NCBI RefSeq assembly: GCF_008974265.1
Contig: NZ_BKZW01000001.1
Coordinates: 4,030,001 to 4,094,000 of the forward strand
Reading direction: 5' to 3'
Length of the DNA: 64,000 nucleotides
Source of the DNA: Dictyobacter vulcani
Lineage (GTDB): Bacteria > Chloroflexota > Ktedonobacteria > Ktedonobacterales > Ktedonobacteraceae
A model generated the notes under the pieces. The model was not told the origin of the DNA and did no database searches. It saw only the letters and a list, made by a program, of their open reading frames with translations. The position numbers and the translations under genes are program-made. This document shows positions 1 through 8,898 of the stretch, one piece after another (positions within the stretch are counted from its first letter, which is position 1; the number at the start of each line of letters is the position of its first letter).

Positions 1-1
1 T

Positions 2-436
2 GAAGAGGCTACGTTAGTGGCGGCGCTGGCTGCTGGCCGGCTGGGCTGGGCGGTGCAGGCCGTTGAAGATGAAGACCTGCTGGATGAGCGCAAGTCTCAG
101 TTAGAGCTCCTGACCAAAATTCCGACCATCTCCACGGTGCAGCGCTTCGATTTTGTGCAACGCCAGGGAACCGATAGTGAGAAGCTACGCCATATGCTTG
201 AGTTGTGGTTATTGTGGTGGCGTGATATGGTATTGGCAGCAAATGGTTGTCTTGATCTGACTGTTAATGTGGATATGCGCGACCTGCTCAAAAAGCAATC
301 CACCAGGATCGGGACACATGAGGCTGAGCGTATGGTGCGTGCTATTCTACAGACCCAGGAATCTCTGGACCAAAACGTTAATGCGCGTGTAGCTCTGGAA
401 GTCTTAATGCTGGATACCCCATCCATCAAAGCTTAG
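2..436 (+). CDS. holB: DNA polymerase III delta' subunit, C-terminal part (partial)
   Basis: The reading frame is open from the left window edge to a TAA at 434-436, so only the last ~145 residues are visible and the ATPase domain lies outside. The fragment is mostly helical, with a Trp-rich stretch (LWLLWWRDMVLAANG) and a closing segment (NARVALEVLMLD) that resembles the C-terminal collar domain of clamp-loader delta' subunits. That protein helps load the beta sliding clamp onto primed DNA. The assignment rests on the collar-like pattern only, with no Walker motif in view, so it is moderately secure. Confidence 0.6.
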   Translation, partial: EEATLVAALAAGRLGWAVQAVEDEDLLDERKSQLELLTKIPTISTVQRFDFVQRQGTDSEKLRHMLELWLLWWRDMVLAANGCLDLTVNVDMRDLLKKQSTRIGTHEAERMVRAILQTQESLDQNVNARVALEVLMLDTPSIKA

Positions 437-508
437 GATCGCCCGCCGACCATATCTCGCTCTCACCAGCATATATCTGGTAACAAATCAAGGAAGAGGA
501 GTTATGCC

Positions 509-1306
509 ATGCGATCCGATTTTCAACACGTTCTTGTCAACTTCGAAGCCAATGTACTGACCATTACCATGAATCGTCCTGCGGTTTTAAATGCCTTCAA
601 TGCATTGATGATCCAGGAAATGACTGAGATCGTTGAGGCTGCGGCACAGGACGAAAGCATCCGCTGTATTGTCCTCACTGGAGCTGGACGCGCCTTTGGC
701 GCCGGACAGGATCTCTCGGCCTTTGCTGACAAGCCTGCCACAAATCATGCGCAAGCTACCCAGGAGCATCTTGGTGCCTACCACCGTCTGGTTAACAGCA
801 TCTTACAACTACCACAACCAAGCATTGCAGCTATCCATGGCGTGGCTACCGGTGTCTCTTTGAATATTGCCCTGGCCTGTGATCTACGCGTGGCGGCCGA
901 AGACGCCAGATTATCCGAAGCCTTTGCCCGTATTGGCCTGGTACCTGATGGTGGCGGCGCGTATTTTCTGACTCGTTTGCTTGGTGCTGGCAAAGCCTTA
1001 GAACTGGCGTTATTAGCTGATGAGATCAGTGGTAAAGAGGCTGAGCGCATTGGTCTGGTGACCAGTTGTGTTCCGCTGGCAGGGCTTGAAGAGGCCGTGC
1101 GCATGCTGGCTACCCGCCTGGCTCATGGTCCGACGCAGACCTATGGCTTGATCAAAAAGTTGTTCCAGCAAGCGCAGGATAAAGATCTCGCAGCCGTGCT
1201 ACAATTAGAGAGTAAATATCAGTCAATGGCCATCGAAACTGCCGATCACCGTGAAGGTGTCCAGGCATTTATGCAGAAACGGCCGCCAAAATATAGCGGG
1301 AAATAG
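509..1306 (+). CDS. enoyl-CoA hydratase/isomerase family protein (PaaG-like)
   Basis: 265 aa, the normal size for a crotonase-fold enzyme. The first oxyanion-hole element is FGAGQDL near residue 70 and the second is the GVATGVSLNIALACDL segment near 110-125. The stretch SEAFARIGLVPDGGG, with its Asp-Gly-Gly, is typical of PaaG/PaaB-type 1,2-epoxyphenylacetyl-CoA isomerases and short-chain enoyl-CoA hydratases. The likely role is hydration or isomerisation of an acyl-CoA thioester in fatty-acid or aromatic degradation, in the cytoplasm. The ATG is preceded by a GAAGAGGAG ribosome site. The next gene starts 6 nt downstream, so the two are probably cotranscribed. Substrate cannot be told from sequence. 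Confidence 0.85.
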   Translation: MRSDFQHVLVNFEANVLTITMNRPAVLNAFNALMIQEMTEIVEAAAQDESIRCIVLTGAGRAFGAGQDLSAFADKPATNHAQATQEHLGAYHRLVNSILQLPQPSIAAIHGVATGVSLNIALACDLRVAAEDARLSEAFARIGLVPDGGGAYFLTRLLGAGKALELALLADEISGKEAERIGLVTSCVPLAGLEEAVRMLATRLAHGPTQTYGLIKKLFQQAQDKDLAAVLQLESKYQSMAIETADHREGVQAFMQKRPPKYSGK

Positions 1307-1312
1307 CAAATC

Positions 1313-2254
1313 GTGCGTATTGATACACTCTCTTCATATAATAGTCAGATGCAAGGCAAGGAGCGGCGCGAGTGGTTTCGCCAGCATGCGCCGCAACACC
1401 TCAAAAATTGTGCCACCTTTGTTTCGCGGGGATTAACTCAGCGCTCAGTAGGAACCTCCAGAAGTAGTCTCATACTGGGCGCGGGCGCCTGTACGGAGGT
1501 TCCACTTTCCGATGTCGCTCGCTCTTCTGAAGAGGTCGTGCTGGCAGATCTGGACCTGAACTCTATGCAGCGCGGCCGGGATGAATTGCTCGCGGCTTCA
1601 CTGCGCAAGCGGATACGTTTTGTACAGTGTGATATCAGCGGTGGCGTCAGCAGCAATCTGACGCGCCTGCTCCGTCGAGAAGACTGGTCAGCCCTGGCCG
1701 CCGCAGGAGGACAGGCCTTTTTTGATGCCGCCGCTCGTTGCCTGGAGCAATGTCCTGTTCCGGATCCCCCAACTATTCACACTCTGCGCAGTGGTGACTT
1801 TGGTCTGGTTGTCAGCTCGCTTGTGCTTTCACAGCTCTTCAGCTATCCCTTGCTCGATGTGCTGGATCGTGCGCAGCAGGCTTCACCTGATCTGTTGTTA
1901 GAACAAGAGCGCCATCGCCGGTATCAGGATGCTGCCCAGAACTTCCGCATCAAAGTCATCAACGCTCATCTGCACTATATGCGTTCCCTGCTTGACCTGG
2001 GCGGAATCGCAGTGCTACTCACGGACATTCGTGGCTTTGCCTTTGATGTGCATGGTACCGACCACGATGCTACCCACCGGCGTACCCTCCCCCTTGTCCC
2101 ACGCACCTTTCCCGACCTCATCAAAGCCACCTTTGAAGTCGTTGAAGAAGGCCAATGGGAATGGCTCACCGACCTTCCCGACAACGAACGTCCCGGCCGT
2201 GGCTACGAAATCGGAGGCTATATCCTCAAGTCTCTGGATCACTTTTTTTCGTGA
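1313..2254 (+). CDS. SAM-dependent methyltransferase-like protein, unknown substrate
   Basis: 313 aa from a GTG start 6 nt after the upstream gene. Near residues 52-58 a LILGAGACTEVPL segment followed by an acidic strand end (VVLADLD) has the shape of motif I and the post-I acidic residue of a Rossmann-fold methyltransferase. A later VVSSLVLSQLFSYPL segment resembles motif IV/post IV. The C-terminal part is Asp/His/Arg-rich and unfamiliar. No specific family is recognised. It probably forms an operon with the enoyl-CoA hydratase gene. Function is unassigned beyond the fold inference. Confidence 0.6.
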   Translation: MRIDTLSSYNSQMQGKERREWFRQHAPQHLKNCATFVSRGLTQRSVGTSRSSLILGAGACTEVPLSDVARSSEEVVLADLDLNSMQRGRDELLAASLRKRIRFVQCDISGGVSSNLTRLLRREDWSALAAAGGQAFFDAAARCLEQCPVPDPPTIHTLRSGDFGLVVSSLVLSQLFSYPLLDVLDRAQQASPDLLLEQERHRRYQDAAQNFRIKVINAHLHYMRSLLDLGGIAVLLTDIRGFAFDVHGTDHDATHRRTLPLVPRTFPDLIKATFEVVEEGQWEWLTDLPDNERPGRGYEIGGYILKSLDHFFS

Positions 2255-2317
2255 TTTTCAAGCTCTTGACTATTTTTTAGGGAGCAGGTATACTCAAAAT
2301 ATCATATTGAGAAATCG

Positions 2318-2655
2318 TCGCGAGGGACGAGTACATGTTGCTCTGAGCAACAGCGAGCCGGAAGTGGTGAGAGTCCGGCATCTCAGCAAGCAGATGGAAT
2401 GCCCCCTCTGATATGGACCGCCATAGTGGTCTGGATCGCGATGCGGAACGAACACAACCTGCGTTGTCAGTAATTCTTGCCGGTAGCCCTCCGTTATCCA
2501 GGGGCAGGACATCGAAGATGTGGCATTGCTTGCTTCCGTGTCTGATGAGTGGGAAATCGCACATTCCAGCGTGGCTTCCAATACAGGTGGTACCACGGGT
2601 CTCGATAAAAAATTATCAGCCCGCCCTGAGTTTTACTCGGGGCGGCTTTTTGTTA
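2318..2655 (+). promoter_or_regulatory. T-box riboswitch leader, probably alanine-specific
   Basis: Several T-box elements occur in order. An AGTA specifier-loop motif (2330-2333) precedes an AGCGAG bulge and the distal hairpin gccgg/ccggc enclosing GGTG (about 2353-2379). The stem I base GAGGG (2322-2326) pairs with CCCTC (2404-2408). Directly before the closing strand is GCC (2401-2403), a good candidate Ala specifier codon. The T-box antiterminator sequence AGGTGGTACCACGG lies at 2585-2598. A GC-rich terminator hairpin with a T run (2620-2651) precedes the AlaRS gene. Uncharged tRNA-Ala should stabilise the antiterminator and switch expression on. The element is secure; the specifier assignment is inferred. 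Confidence 0.9.
2620..2651 (+). terminator. intrinsic terminator of the T-box switch
   Basis: The hairpin gcccgccctgag / ctcggggcggc is followed by TTTTT. It is the regulated terminator of the T-box leader and lies about 70 nt upstream of the AlaRS start codon. Confidence 0.85.
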
Positions 2656-2722
2656 TTGTTCGGACCTCGCGTTCGGTTACTGTGGTACGGCAAATGGCAT
2701 CAACAAAAGGAGAATTAACATA

Positions 2723-4036
2723 ATGCAAAGCGAGCAGATCAGACAAACCTTTCTTGCATACTTTTCCCCGCGTCAGCACCAAATGGTGTCCAGTAGTCCG
2801 CTTGTCTTGTCATCAGATACGAGCTTGCTGTTTGTGAATGCTGGTATGGTGCGCTTCAAAGATGTGTTTCTGGGTTTAACGCCCCCGCCCTCTGAGCGTG
2901 TCACCAGTAGCCAGAAGTGCTTACGCGTCTCCGGCAAACATAATGATCTGGAGGGTGTAGGTGTATCTCCGCGCCACCATACCTTTTTTGAGATGCTGGG
3001 CAATTTCTCGTTTGGCGCTTACTTTAAGCGTGAGGCGATTGTTTATGCCTGGGATTTGCTGACGCGCGTTTTTAAGCTACCAGTCGAGCGCCTCTGGATT
3101 ACTGTTCACCAGGACGATGTTGAAACAGCGCGCTTATGGGAAGAGGTAGGGGTTAAACCCGAGCGCATCTTACCCTTTGGCGATAAAGATAATTTCTGGT
3201 CTATGGGGGAGACCGGACCCTGTGGACCCTGTTCGGAGATCCACTATTATCAGGGTGACCTTCAGTTGCAGCGCGCGGAAGGCGTAAACACTGAGGATGA
3301 TGACTACATGGAGCTCTGGAATCTGGTCTTTATGCAGTACAACCGTGACGAGCAGGGAGAGCTCACAGCATTGGACGTGCCAGCGGTCGATACAGGCATG
3401 GGCTTAGAGCGTCTGACGATGGTGTTGCAGGGTGTCAAAACCAGTTATGAGACCGATCTTTTTCAGCCAATACTCCGCCGTCTCAGAGAACTGACCGGAC
3501 ACGATGAGGGCCAGTATGACAGGCAGCGTGTCAGCTATAACACGATCGCGGATCATAGTCGTGCCATGGCATTCTTGATTGCAGATGGTATTCTCCCTGG
3601 CAACGGCGGCCGCAACTATGTCCTGCGTCGTCTGATACGCCGAGCAGCATACTCTGGGCAATCCCTGGGATTAGAGCAGCCATTTCTGTCTGCGGTGCTT
3701 CAGGTAAGCGTGGAGCAACTGGGGCCATACTATCCAGAACTTCAGGAGAAAAGCGCGGAAATCCAGGAAGTCGTAACTACTGAAGAAAAGCGTTTCCTGC
3801 GTACCTTGAATAAAGGATTGCGTTATCTGGAGAATATCACGAACCAGCTCTCAGAATCGGGCCAGCGGATCCTGCCAGGTTCTGAGGCATTCAAATTGCA
3901 CGACACCTTTGGTTTTCCGCTGGATCTGACCCAGAAAATTCTGGCTGACCAGGGAGTAGCAGTGAATACCGTTGAATACGCAGTCGAACGCTCCAGGCAA
4001 CAGCAGCGCTCGCGCCAGCACGCTACATTTAAATAA
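2723..4036 (+). CDS. alaS: truncated alanyl-tRNA synthetase (aminoacylation and tRNA-recognition halves only)
   Basis: 437 aa against roughly 870 for normal AlaRS. Class II motifs are present: FVNAGMVRFKDVFLG (motif 1 region), TFFEMLGNFSFGAYF (motif 2) and the GNGGRNYVLRRLIRRA segment. The ETGPCGPCSEI and DTGMGLERL (motif 3) elements are also intact. The chain stops just after the QRSRQHATFK segment, where the linker to the editing domain would begin. The editing HxxxH/CxxxH zinc site and the C-Ala domain are absent and not encoded in the 270 nt downstream in any frame. It should charge tRNA-Ala without cis-editing of Ser/Gly. RBS AAAGGAG lies 5' of the ATG, and the T-box leader controls it. 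A full-length alaS probably exists elsewhere. Confidence 0.9.
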   Translation: MQSEQIRQTFLAYFSPRQHQMVSSSPLVLSSDTSLLFVNAGMVRFKDVFLGLTPPPSERVTSSQKCLRVSGKHNDLEGVGVSPRHHTFFEMLGNFSFGAYFKREAIVYAWDLLTRVFKLPVERLWITVHQDDVETARLWEEVGVKPERILPFGDKDNFWSMGETGPCGPCSEIHYYQGDLQLQRAEGVNTEDDDYMELWNLVFMQYNRDEQGELTALDVPAVDTGMGLERLTMVLQGVKTSYETDLFQPILRRLRELTGHDEGQYDRQRVSYNTIADHSRAMAFLIADGILPGNGGRNYVLRRLIRRAAYSGQSLGLEQPFLSAVLQVSVEQLGPYYPELQEKSAEIQEVVTTEEKRFLRTLNKGLRYLENITNQLSESGQRILPGSEAFKLHDTFGFPLDLTQKILADQGVAVNTVEYAVERSRQQQRSRQHATFK

Positions 4037-4060
4037 TGGTCAATATGTCTTATAGTACGG

Positions 4061-4098
4061 AGAAGCTTGATGGGAGACTACTCTATTAAGCTTCTTTT
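4061..4098 (+). terminator. terminator after the AlaRS gene
   Basis: GAAGCTT (4062-4068) pairs with AAGCTTC (4088-4094), followed by TTTT. Confidence 0.6.
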
Positions 4099-4306
4099 CA
4101 CGTGTCTAGTTGGGAGGTTATAATCAGGTTTTAGATTGTCATTTATTATTTTTTTTATTTTATGCAGAAAAGCGCATGTGAAACTCTTGATTTTGCGTTT
4201 TTCTGCGTTTATTATAAGGAAAGTACTGCAATTTTCTGCATTTTTTTATATGATGTCGGGATGGTTAAGGTTTAATTGCTGAAAAATGCGCTATTGAAAG
4301 GTCGAA

Positions 4307-5573
4307 ATGATATCAACGTATACACATGTAGATAGACAACATCGCTTACGGTTAGCCCGTGTGGCCGTTATTGCTTTGTTTTTTATTAATGGATCCTTGA
4401 TTGCTAGCTGGGCGGCCCGTATTCCCGCGGTGCAGTCAAGACTTGGTTTGCAGCCTGGCCAGCTGGGTATTGCTTTACTGGGGGCCGCGATTGGTGCTCT
4501 GGTTGCGATGAATATTGCCGGGCGCATCGCTATTCGTTTCGGTAGCGCTATCATTACTGTCCTCACTGCCATTGGCTTATGTATCTCTCTACCTTTGCTG
4601 GCTCTGGCGCCTGATCTGGTATGGCTGGTGCTGGCCCTGGTCTTCTTTGGTGCCAGCAATGGAGCGATGGATGTGACGATGAATCTGCAAGGTGCAGCCG
4701 TTGAGCGTGGGTATGGGAAACCTATTTTTAATTCATTCCATGCTTGCTATAGTGTGGGTGCATTAGTAGGTGCCTTTATCGGTGGTATTGTTGCTTCCTA
4801 TAATATTAGTCCTGTCTTTCATTTTTCAGGTATCTCGCTTATTGGTGTCACTGGCATTCTGATTGCTTCGCATTTTCTTTTACCGCCTGAGCCAGCTGTG
4901 GTGACAGAGACGGAAAAAGCTGTACCGAAGAAGAAGTCTTTGTTTATTCGTCCATCCCGTACCCTGGTAGCGCTGGGGCGATTGCCTTTTGTGCCCTGAT
5001 CAGTGAAGGAGCCATGTCTGACTGGAGTGCTCTATATTTATCTGGTCGTCATGGCTATGGCACGTCCGGTACATGCCAGCGCGGACTGCGGCCGCTGGTT
5101 TTGCGGTCTTTTCGCTGTGTATGGCTATTGGCCGTGGCATTGGTGACTACCTGGCCGCTCGCTTTGGTTCCGCTGTATTGATTAGCCTGGGAGGTCTGTT
5201 ATCGGCAGGTGGTCTTGGTCTGGGCTTGATCTTTGCCTGGACGCCGGTGGTAATTATTGGTCTGGGCTTGATTGGCCTGGGTCTGGCTGTCTTATTTCCA
5301 CTGGTCTTAAGTGCAGCTGGTCAGAACTTTCCTGGTAATAGCGAGGTTGCACTGGCTACTGTTTCAACCTGTGGATATCTGGGATTTCTGGTCGGACCGC
5401 CGCTGATCGGTTTTGTGGCGGATGGTTTTGGCCTGCGTACCGCGTTGGGCTTTGTGGTGCTTCTAGGTCTGGTGATCTTCGCTTTAAGCTGGCTTATTCG
5501 CTCTGTTCGTCTTACGCCTGATGAGACTGCTAGCGTCGCTATGAGTGATGAAACTGCCGCTCCTTTGTCTTGA
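4307..5573 (+). CDS. MFS transporter (YbjJ-like), interrupted by two 1-nt frameshifts
   Basis: The N-terminal reading frame (4307-4999, 230 aa) carries the first six transmembrane helices with typical MFS loops (RIPAVQSRLGL, GASNGAMDVTMN). The coding sequence continues in the next frame from the GGGG run at 4975-4978 (AIAFCALISEGAMSDWSALY). It then moves to a third frame near 5062-5072 and continues to 5573 (AAAGFAVFSLCMAIGRGIGD and four further helices). Reading through both slips gives a continuous ~420-aa, 12-helix protein, so only two single bases are missing. Substrate is unknown. An inverted repeat built on tgcagaaaa lies upstream at about 4163-4214. Either two sequencing errors or a recent pseudogene. 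Confidence 0.75.
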
Positions 5574-5593
5574 AACCTCATGAATAATAATGC

Positions 5594-5632
5594 AAAAGCA
5601 AGCGCTGGTAACTACTACCAGCGCTTGCTCGT
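5594..5632 (-). terminator. terminator of the glyA-AICAR transformylase operon
   Basis: The perfect 14-bp hairpin agcaagcgctggta / taccagcgcttgct is followed on the minus strand by TTTTGC. It sits just beyond the stop codon of the AICAR transformylase gene. Confidence 0.75.
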
Positions 5633-5678
5633 ACGTCGAGAGGTCGCAGCGACGAGCGCTGCCGCTACAGGTTACGGT

Positions 5679-6854
5679 TTAATGGTGGAAGAGGCGGACG
5701 CCGGTGAAGGCCATGACCATGCCATAATCGTCACAGGCGGCGATCACATTGTCATCGCGCAATGAGCCACCGGGTTGGGCTACATATTTGACACCATACA
5801 TCGCAGCGCAATCGATGCTATCCCGGAATGGGAAGAATGCGTCAGATCCCAGGGCTACGCCGGTCAGCGTTTTGAGCCATTCTTGTTTTTCCTGAGCGGT
5901 CAGGCGTTCAGGAACTTCTTCAAAGTTCTCTTTCCACTGTTCCAGTTCAATTGGTGCCACATCGTCGCGTAGGTAGAGATCGATAGCGTTGACACGATCC
6001 TGGCGCTTGATGCCGGCTTTCCAGCGCAATTCCGCGATGCGTGGATGCAGGCGTAGATACCAGATTGCGGCTTTGGAGGCTGCCAGACGGGTACACTGGA
6101 TACGGGACTGCTGTCCGGCACCGATACCAATGCACTGGCCATCGACCGCGAAGCAGACGGAGTTGGACTGGGTATATTTGAGCGCGATCAATGAGATCAG
6201 CAGGTCGCGCTGAGCGGCTTCTGTTAGCTCGGTGTTTTTAGTTGGAATGGTGCTGAACCAGTCAGGACTGGCCAGGCTGCTATTGCGCTTTTGTTCAAAT
6301 GTGACGCCAAAGACCTCGCGTTGCTCAATCTCGGCTGGCTCATAGGTAGGATCGATCTGGAGAATGATATAGCGACCCTTCTGTTTCTTTTGCAGGATCG
6401 CCAGGGCCTCTGGCTCATAGCCAGGTGCAATTACGCCATCCGAGACCTCGCGGTTTAACAGGCGGGCGGTTGGTACATCTACCACATCACTGAGGGCTGC
6501 CCAATCGCCAAAGGATGCCAGCCGGTCAGCACCACGGGCTCGTGCATAGGCACTGGCCAGCGGCGAAAGCTCAAGATCATCGACATCATACGCTTTTTTA
6601 AGCTCAGCGCTCAAAGGTAATCCCACGGCTGCACCTGCCGGGCTGACATGTTTAAAAGAAGCCGCAGCGGGTAATTTCAGGACAGTTTTGAGCTCTTTGA
6701 CTAATTGCCAGGAGTTGAGGGCATCCAACAAATTAATATAACCGGGAGCGCCGTTGAGGACCGTAAAGGGGAGCTCACCAGTTTTTGCCAGTACACGTGC
6801 TGGTTTCTGTTGTGGATTACATCCATAACGTAGTGTCAGTTCTGTATTTGTCAT
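5679..6854 (-). CDS. purH: stand-alone AICAR transformylase (PurH C-terminal domain only)
   Basis: 391 aa, matching only the transformylase half of PurH. The RYGCNPQQKPA start, FKHVSPAGAAVG loop, TQSNSVCFA and the GIGAGQQSRI segment are hallmarks of that domain. The ~200-aa IMP cyclohydrolase (MGS-like) domain that normally precedes it is absent. The enzyme transfers the formyl group of 10-formyl-THF to AICAR (ZMP), making FAICAR; a separate IMP cyclohydrolase is needed. This split form is sometimes called PurV. It is the second gene after glyA, ~100 nt downstream, both behind a ZTP riboswitch. The leftward terminator lies just beyond the stop. Confidence 0.9.
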   Translation of the reverse strand: MTNTELTLRYGCNPQQKPARVLAKTGELPFTVLNGAPGYINLLDALNSWQLVKELKTVLKLPAAASFKHVSPAGAAVGLPLSAELKKAYDVDDLELSPLASAYARARGADRLASFGDWAALSDVVDVPTARLLNREVSDGVIAPGYEPEALAILQKKQKGRYIILQIDPTYEPAEIEQREVFGVTFEQKRNSSLASPDWFSTIPTKNTELTEAAQRDLLISLIALKYTQSNSVCFAVDGQCIGIGAGQQSRIQCTRLAASKAAIWYLRLHPRIAELRWKAGIKRQDRVNAIDLYLRDDVAPIELEQWKENFEEVPERLTAQEKQEWLKTLTGVALGSDAFFPFRDSIDCAAMYGVKYVAQPGGSLRDDNVIAACDDYGMVMAFTGVRLFHH

Positions 6855-6905
6855 GGTAAATCTTTTTTTCCTATATATAAGCTATCCATAAAAATAGCCA
6901 TACTT

Positions 6906-6938
6906 CAGCCAGGCTACAAATAATAGTAACCTGGCTGG
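6906..6938 (-). other. hairpin between glyA and the AICAR transformylase gene
   Basis: agccagg / cctggct encloses a ~16-nt loop in the 102-nt intercistronic gap. There is no long T run. It could be a processing or stability element inside the operon mRNA. Confidence 0.35.
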
Positions 6939-6956
6939 TGAATTCTTTGAGAAGTT

Positions 6957-8495
6957 TTACAGAGAAGCGCTGGTCAGCGTATCAGCCTGAACCAGATCCA
7001 GATCCAGTTCAGGATAGAGTGGATAGCGGGCCAGGAGAGCCTCGACACGCTGCCGGGCTTCGGCCTGAATCTCATTATCCAGAATATATTTGTTAAGGCT
7101 CTTTTTGCCACTGGCGGTTTTAGCTGCGGTAACATTTGAGAGGACGCGCTTGATGATACTGGCGATCTCACGCATTTCAGCAGGACCCATACCAAGTGTC
7201 GTGATGGCTGGTGTGCCGATGCGCAGTCCGCTGGTATACCAGGGTCCATTGACATCAAATGGTAAGGAGTTGCGGTTCAGAGTGATTTTACATTCGCGCA
7301 ACACTGACTCTGCCTGGCGACCGGTCAGGCCAAAGGTTTTGGCGACGTTGATCAGGAGCAGGTGATTGTCGCTACCACCGGTCAGGACATCTAAGCCTTC
7401 AGCTACGCAGGCGGCCGCCAATGCCTGGGAGTTCTCAACAATTTTTGCTGCATAGGTTTGGAACTCAGGCTTTGAGGCCTCGCGGAACGCAATCGCCTTG
7501 GCCGCCATCACATGTGGCAATGGTCCACCCAGCATGGCAGGACAGCCCTTATTGACCCACTCGGCATATTCCTCTTTACAGAGGATCAGACCACCACGTG
7601 GACCACGCAGCGTTTTATGGGTGGTTGAGGTGACGATATGCGCATAGGGAACAGGATCAAACTCGCCGGTGAAGACTTTACCCGCAACTAGTCCGGCAAA
7701 GTGAGCCATATCCACCATCAGGACGGCTCCGACTTCATCTGCCAGTTCACGCATACGGGCAAAGTTGAGCTTGCGTGGATAAGCACTATAGCCAGCCAGC
7801 AGGATCAACGGTCGTACCTCGTGCAACTGCTGTCGCAACTGCTCCAGATCGATCAAGCCAGTCTGACGATCTACCGAATAGGTTGAGACGTCGAACAGAT
7901 GGCTGGAGATATTATGGCGATAACCATGGGTGAGGTGGCCGCCGGAATAGTAGTCCAGCGAGAGCAGGCGCTGATTGTGTACGACCTCGCGCACCTTATT
8001 CCAATCCTCACGAGAGAGCTTGGATGGATCTTCCTGACCCAACTCGGCTAGTACTGGTTTCTGAGCTTTCGCAGACAAAATAGCCAGGAATGCGACCAGA
8101 TTAGCATCGGCACCAGAGTGTGGCTGCACATATGCATAATCAGCCCCAAATAGCTCCTGAGCCAGCTGGGCCGCCTCAGCCTCAATGGCATCCACATTAT
8201 CACAGCCAGCATAGAAACGATGATGGGGATAGCCCTCTGCATATTTATCTGTGAGCAGATTGCCCATCGCCAATTGCGTTGTTAATGAGCTATAATTCTC
8301 ACTGGCGATCATCTTCAAATTGCCGCGCTGATCTTGCAACTCCTGGATAATATTGGTTGCGATCGAAGGGGAGACCGTTTTTACCTGATCAAGGGAAGCA
8401 TAAAAAGCTGCCGCAGCAGAATTGGGGGCCTCTCCCTGAAGTGTTTGTAGATAGCGAACCAGGAAGGATTGTTCAGTGATTGGTGTAGATAACAT
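6957..8495 (-). CDS. glyA: serine hydroxymethyltransferase
   Basis: 512 aa, longer than the usual ~420. Extra length sits in an N-terminal extension (about residues 1-45) and an insertion near 155-190. Conserved features include IASENYSS, YAEGYPHHRFYAG, the VDMAHFAGL segment and STTHKTLRGPRGG with the PLP-binding Lys. It converts serine and THF to glycine and 5,10-methylene-THF, feeding the folate pool used by the AICAR transformylase downstream in the same operon. A strong AAAGGAG lies upstream. The ~140-nt leader carries a ZTP riboswitch, so expression should rise when ZMP/ZTP accumulates, that is, when 10-formyl-THF is short. Confidence 0.93.
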   Translation of the reverse strand: MLSTPITEQSFLVRYLQTLQGEAPNSAAAAFYASLDQVKTVSPSIATNIIQELQDQRGNLKMIASENYSSLTTQLAMGNLLTDKYAEGYPHHRFYAGCDNVDAIEAEAAQLAQELFGADYAYVQPHSGADANLVAFLAILSAKAQKPVLAELGQEDPSKLSREDWNKVREVVHNQRLLSLDYYSGGHLTHGYRHNISSHLFDVSTYSVDRQTGLIDLEQLRQQLHEVRPLILLAGYSAYPRKLNFARMRELADEVGAVLMVDMAHFAGLVAGKVFTGEFDPVPYAHIVTSTTHKTLRGPRGGLILCKEEYAEWVNKGCPAMLGGPLPHVMAAKAIAFREASKPEFQTYAAKIVENSQALAAACVAEGLDVLTGGSDNHLLLINVAKTFGLTGRQAESVLRECKITLNRNSLPFDVNGPWYTSGLRIGTPAITTLGMGPAEMREIASIIKRVLSNVTAAKTASGKKSLNKYILDNEIQAEARQRVEALLARYPLYPELDLDLVQADTLTSASL

Positions 8496-8549
8496 CGCTA
8501 CTCCTTTGCTGTTGTTATGCCAAAAACGCGTTAAGACGTTCTTCGGTAT

Positions 8550-8630
8550 GTCCAGCCCAGGCGAGCGACTGTAGAAGGAATATCTCCAGGCTTCCTCGTG
8601 GTTGATCCACTCTATCGCCAGTTACCAGGA
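8550..8630 (-). promoter_or_regulatory. ZTP/ZMP riboswitch (pfl motif)
   Basis: On the minus strand the order is CTGGCG, then GTGGATCAACCACGAGG, then AAGCCTGG, a variable spacer, and CGCCTGGGCT. These are the conserved halves of the pfl motif: the P1/P2 hairpin with the ACCACGAGG junction, and the downstream CGCCTGGGC segment that pairs back to CTGGCG. It lies 55 nt upstream of glyA. pfl-class riboswitches bind AICAR ribotides and turn on one-carbon and purine genes, so both identity and context fit. No strong terminator follows, only a weak aacg/cgtt hairpin with a T run at about 8524-8541, so control may be translational. Confidence 0.87.
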
Positions 8631-8898
8631 GAACAGAATTTGTATTTTCAACGGATGCCGTTCTATTTCGGCATGCCTACTATAGTAGTATAACAGGCCG
8701 ATAAACAGAGTCAAGGGGCACAGTGAAGATGTGTCATTGACGAGTTTATTTTCCTGTTTTTGTAAAAGTTTGTGAGTGGCGTCGATAACATGGCGTAGTG
8801 TTAGTAGAAGATGTTGCTAGGAACTTCTTGCAAATTGGCAGATTGGCATGCGTTTACGTATGCTGTTTTGCCGGATAACGAGAAACTTAAGGACCATT

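Noticed and set aside
5679..6854. Truncated pseudogene of bifunctional purH
   Set aside because: The transformylase domain starts at its natural N-terminus with a good frame and sits in a regulated operon; stand-alone versions are known.
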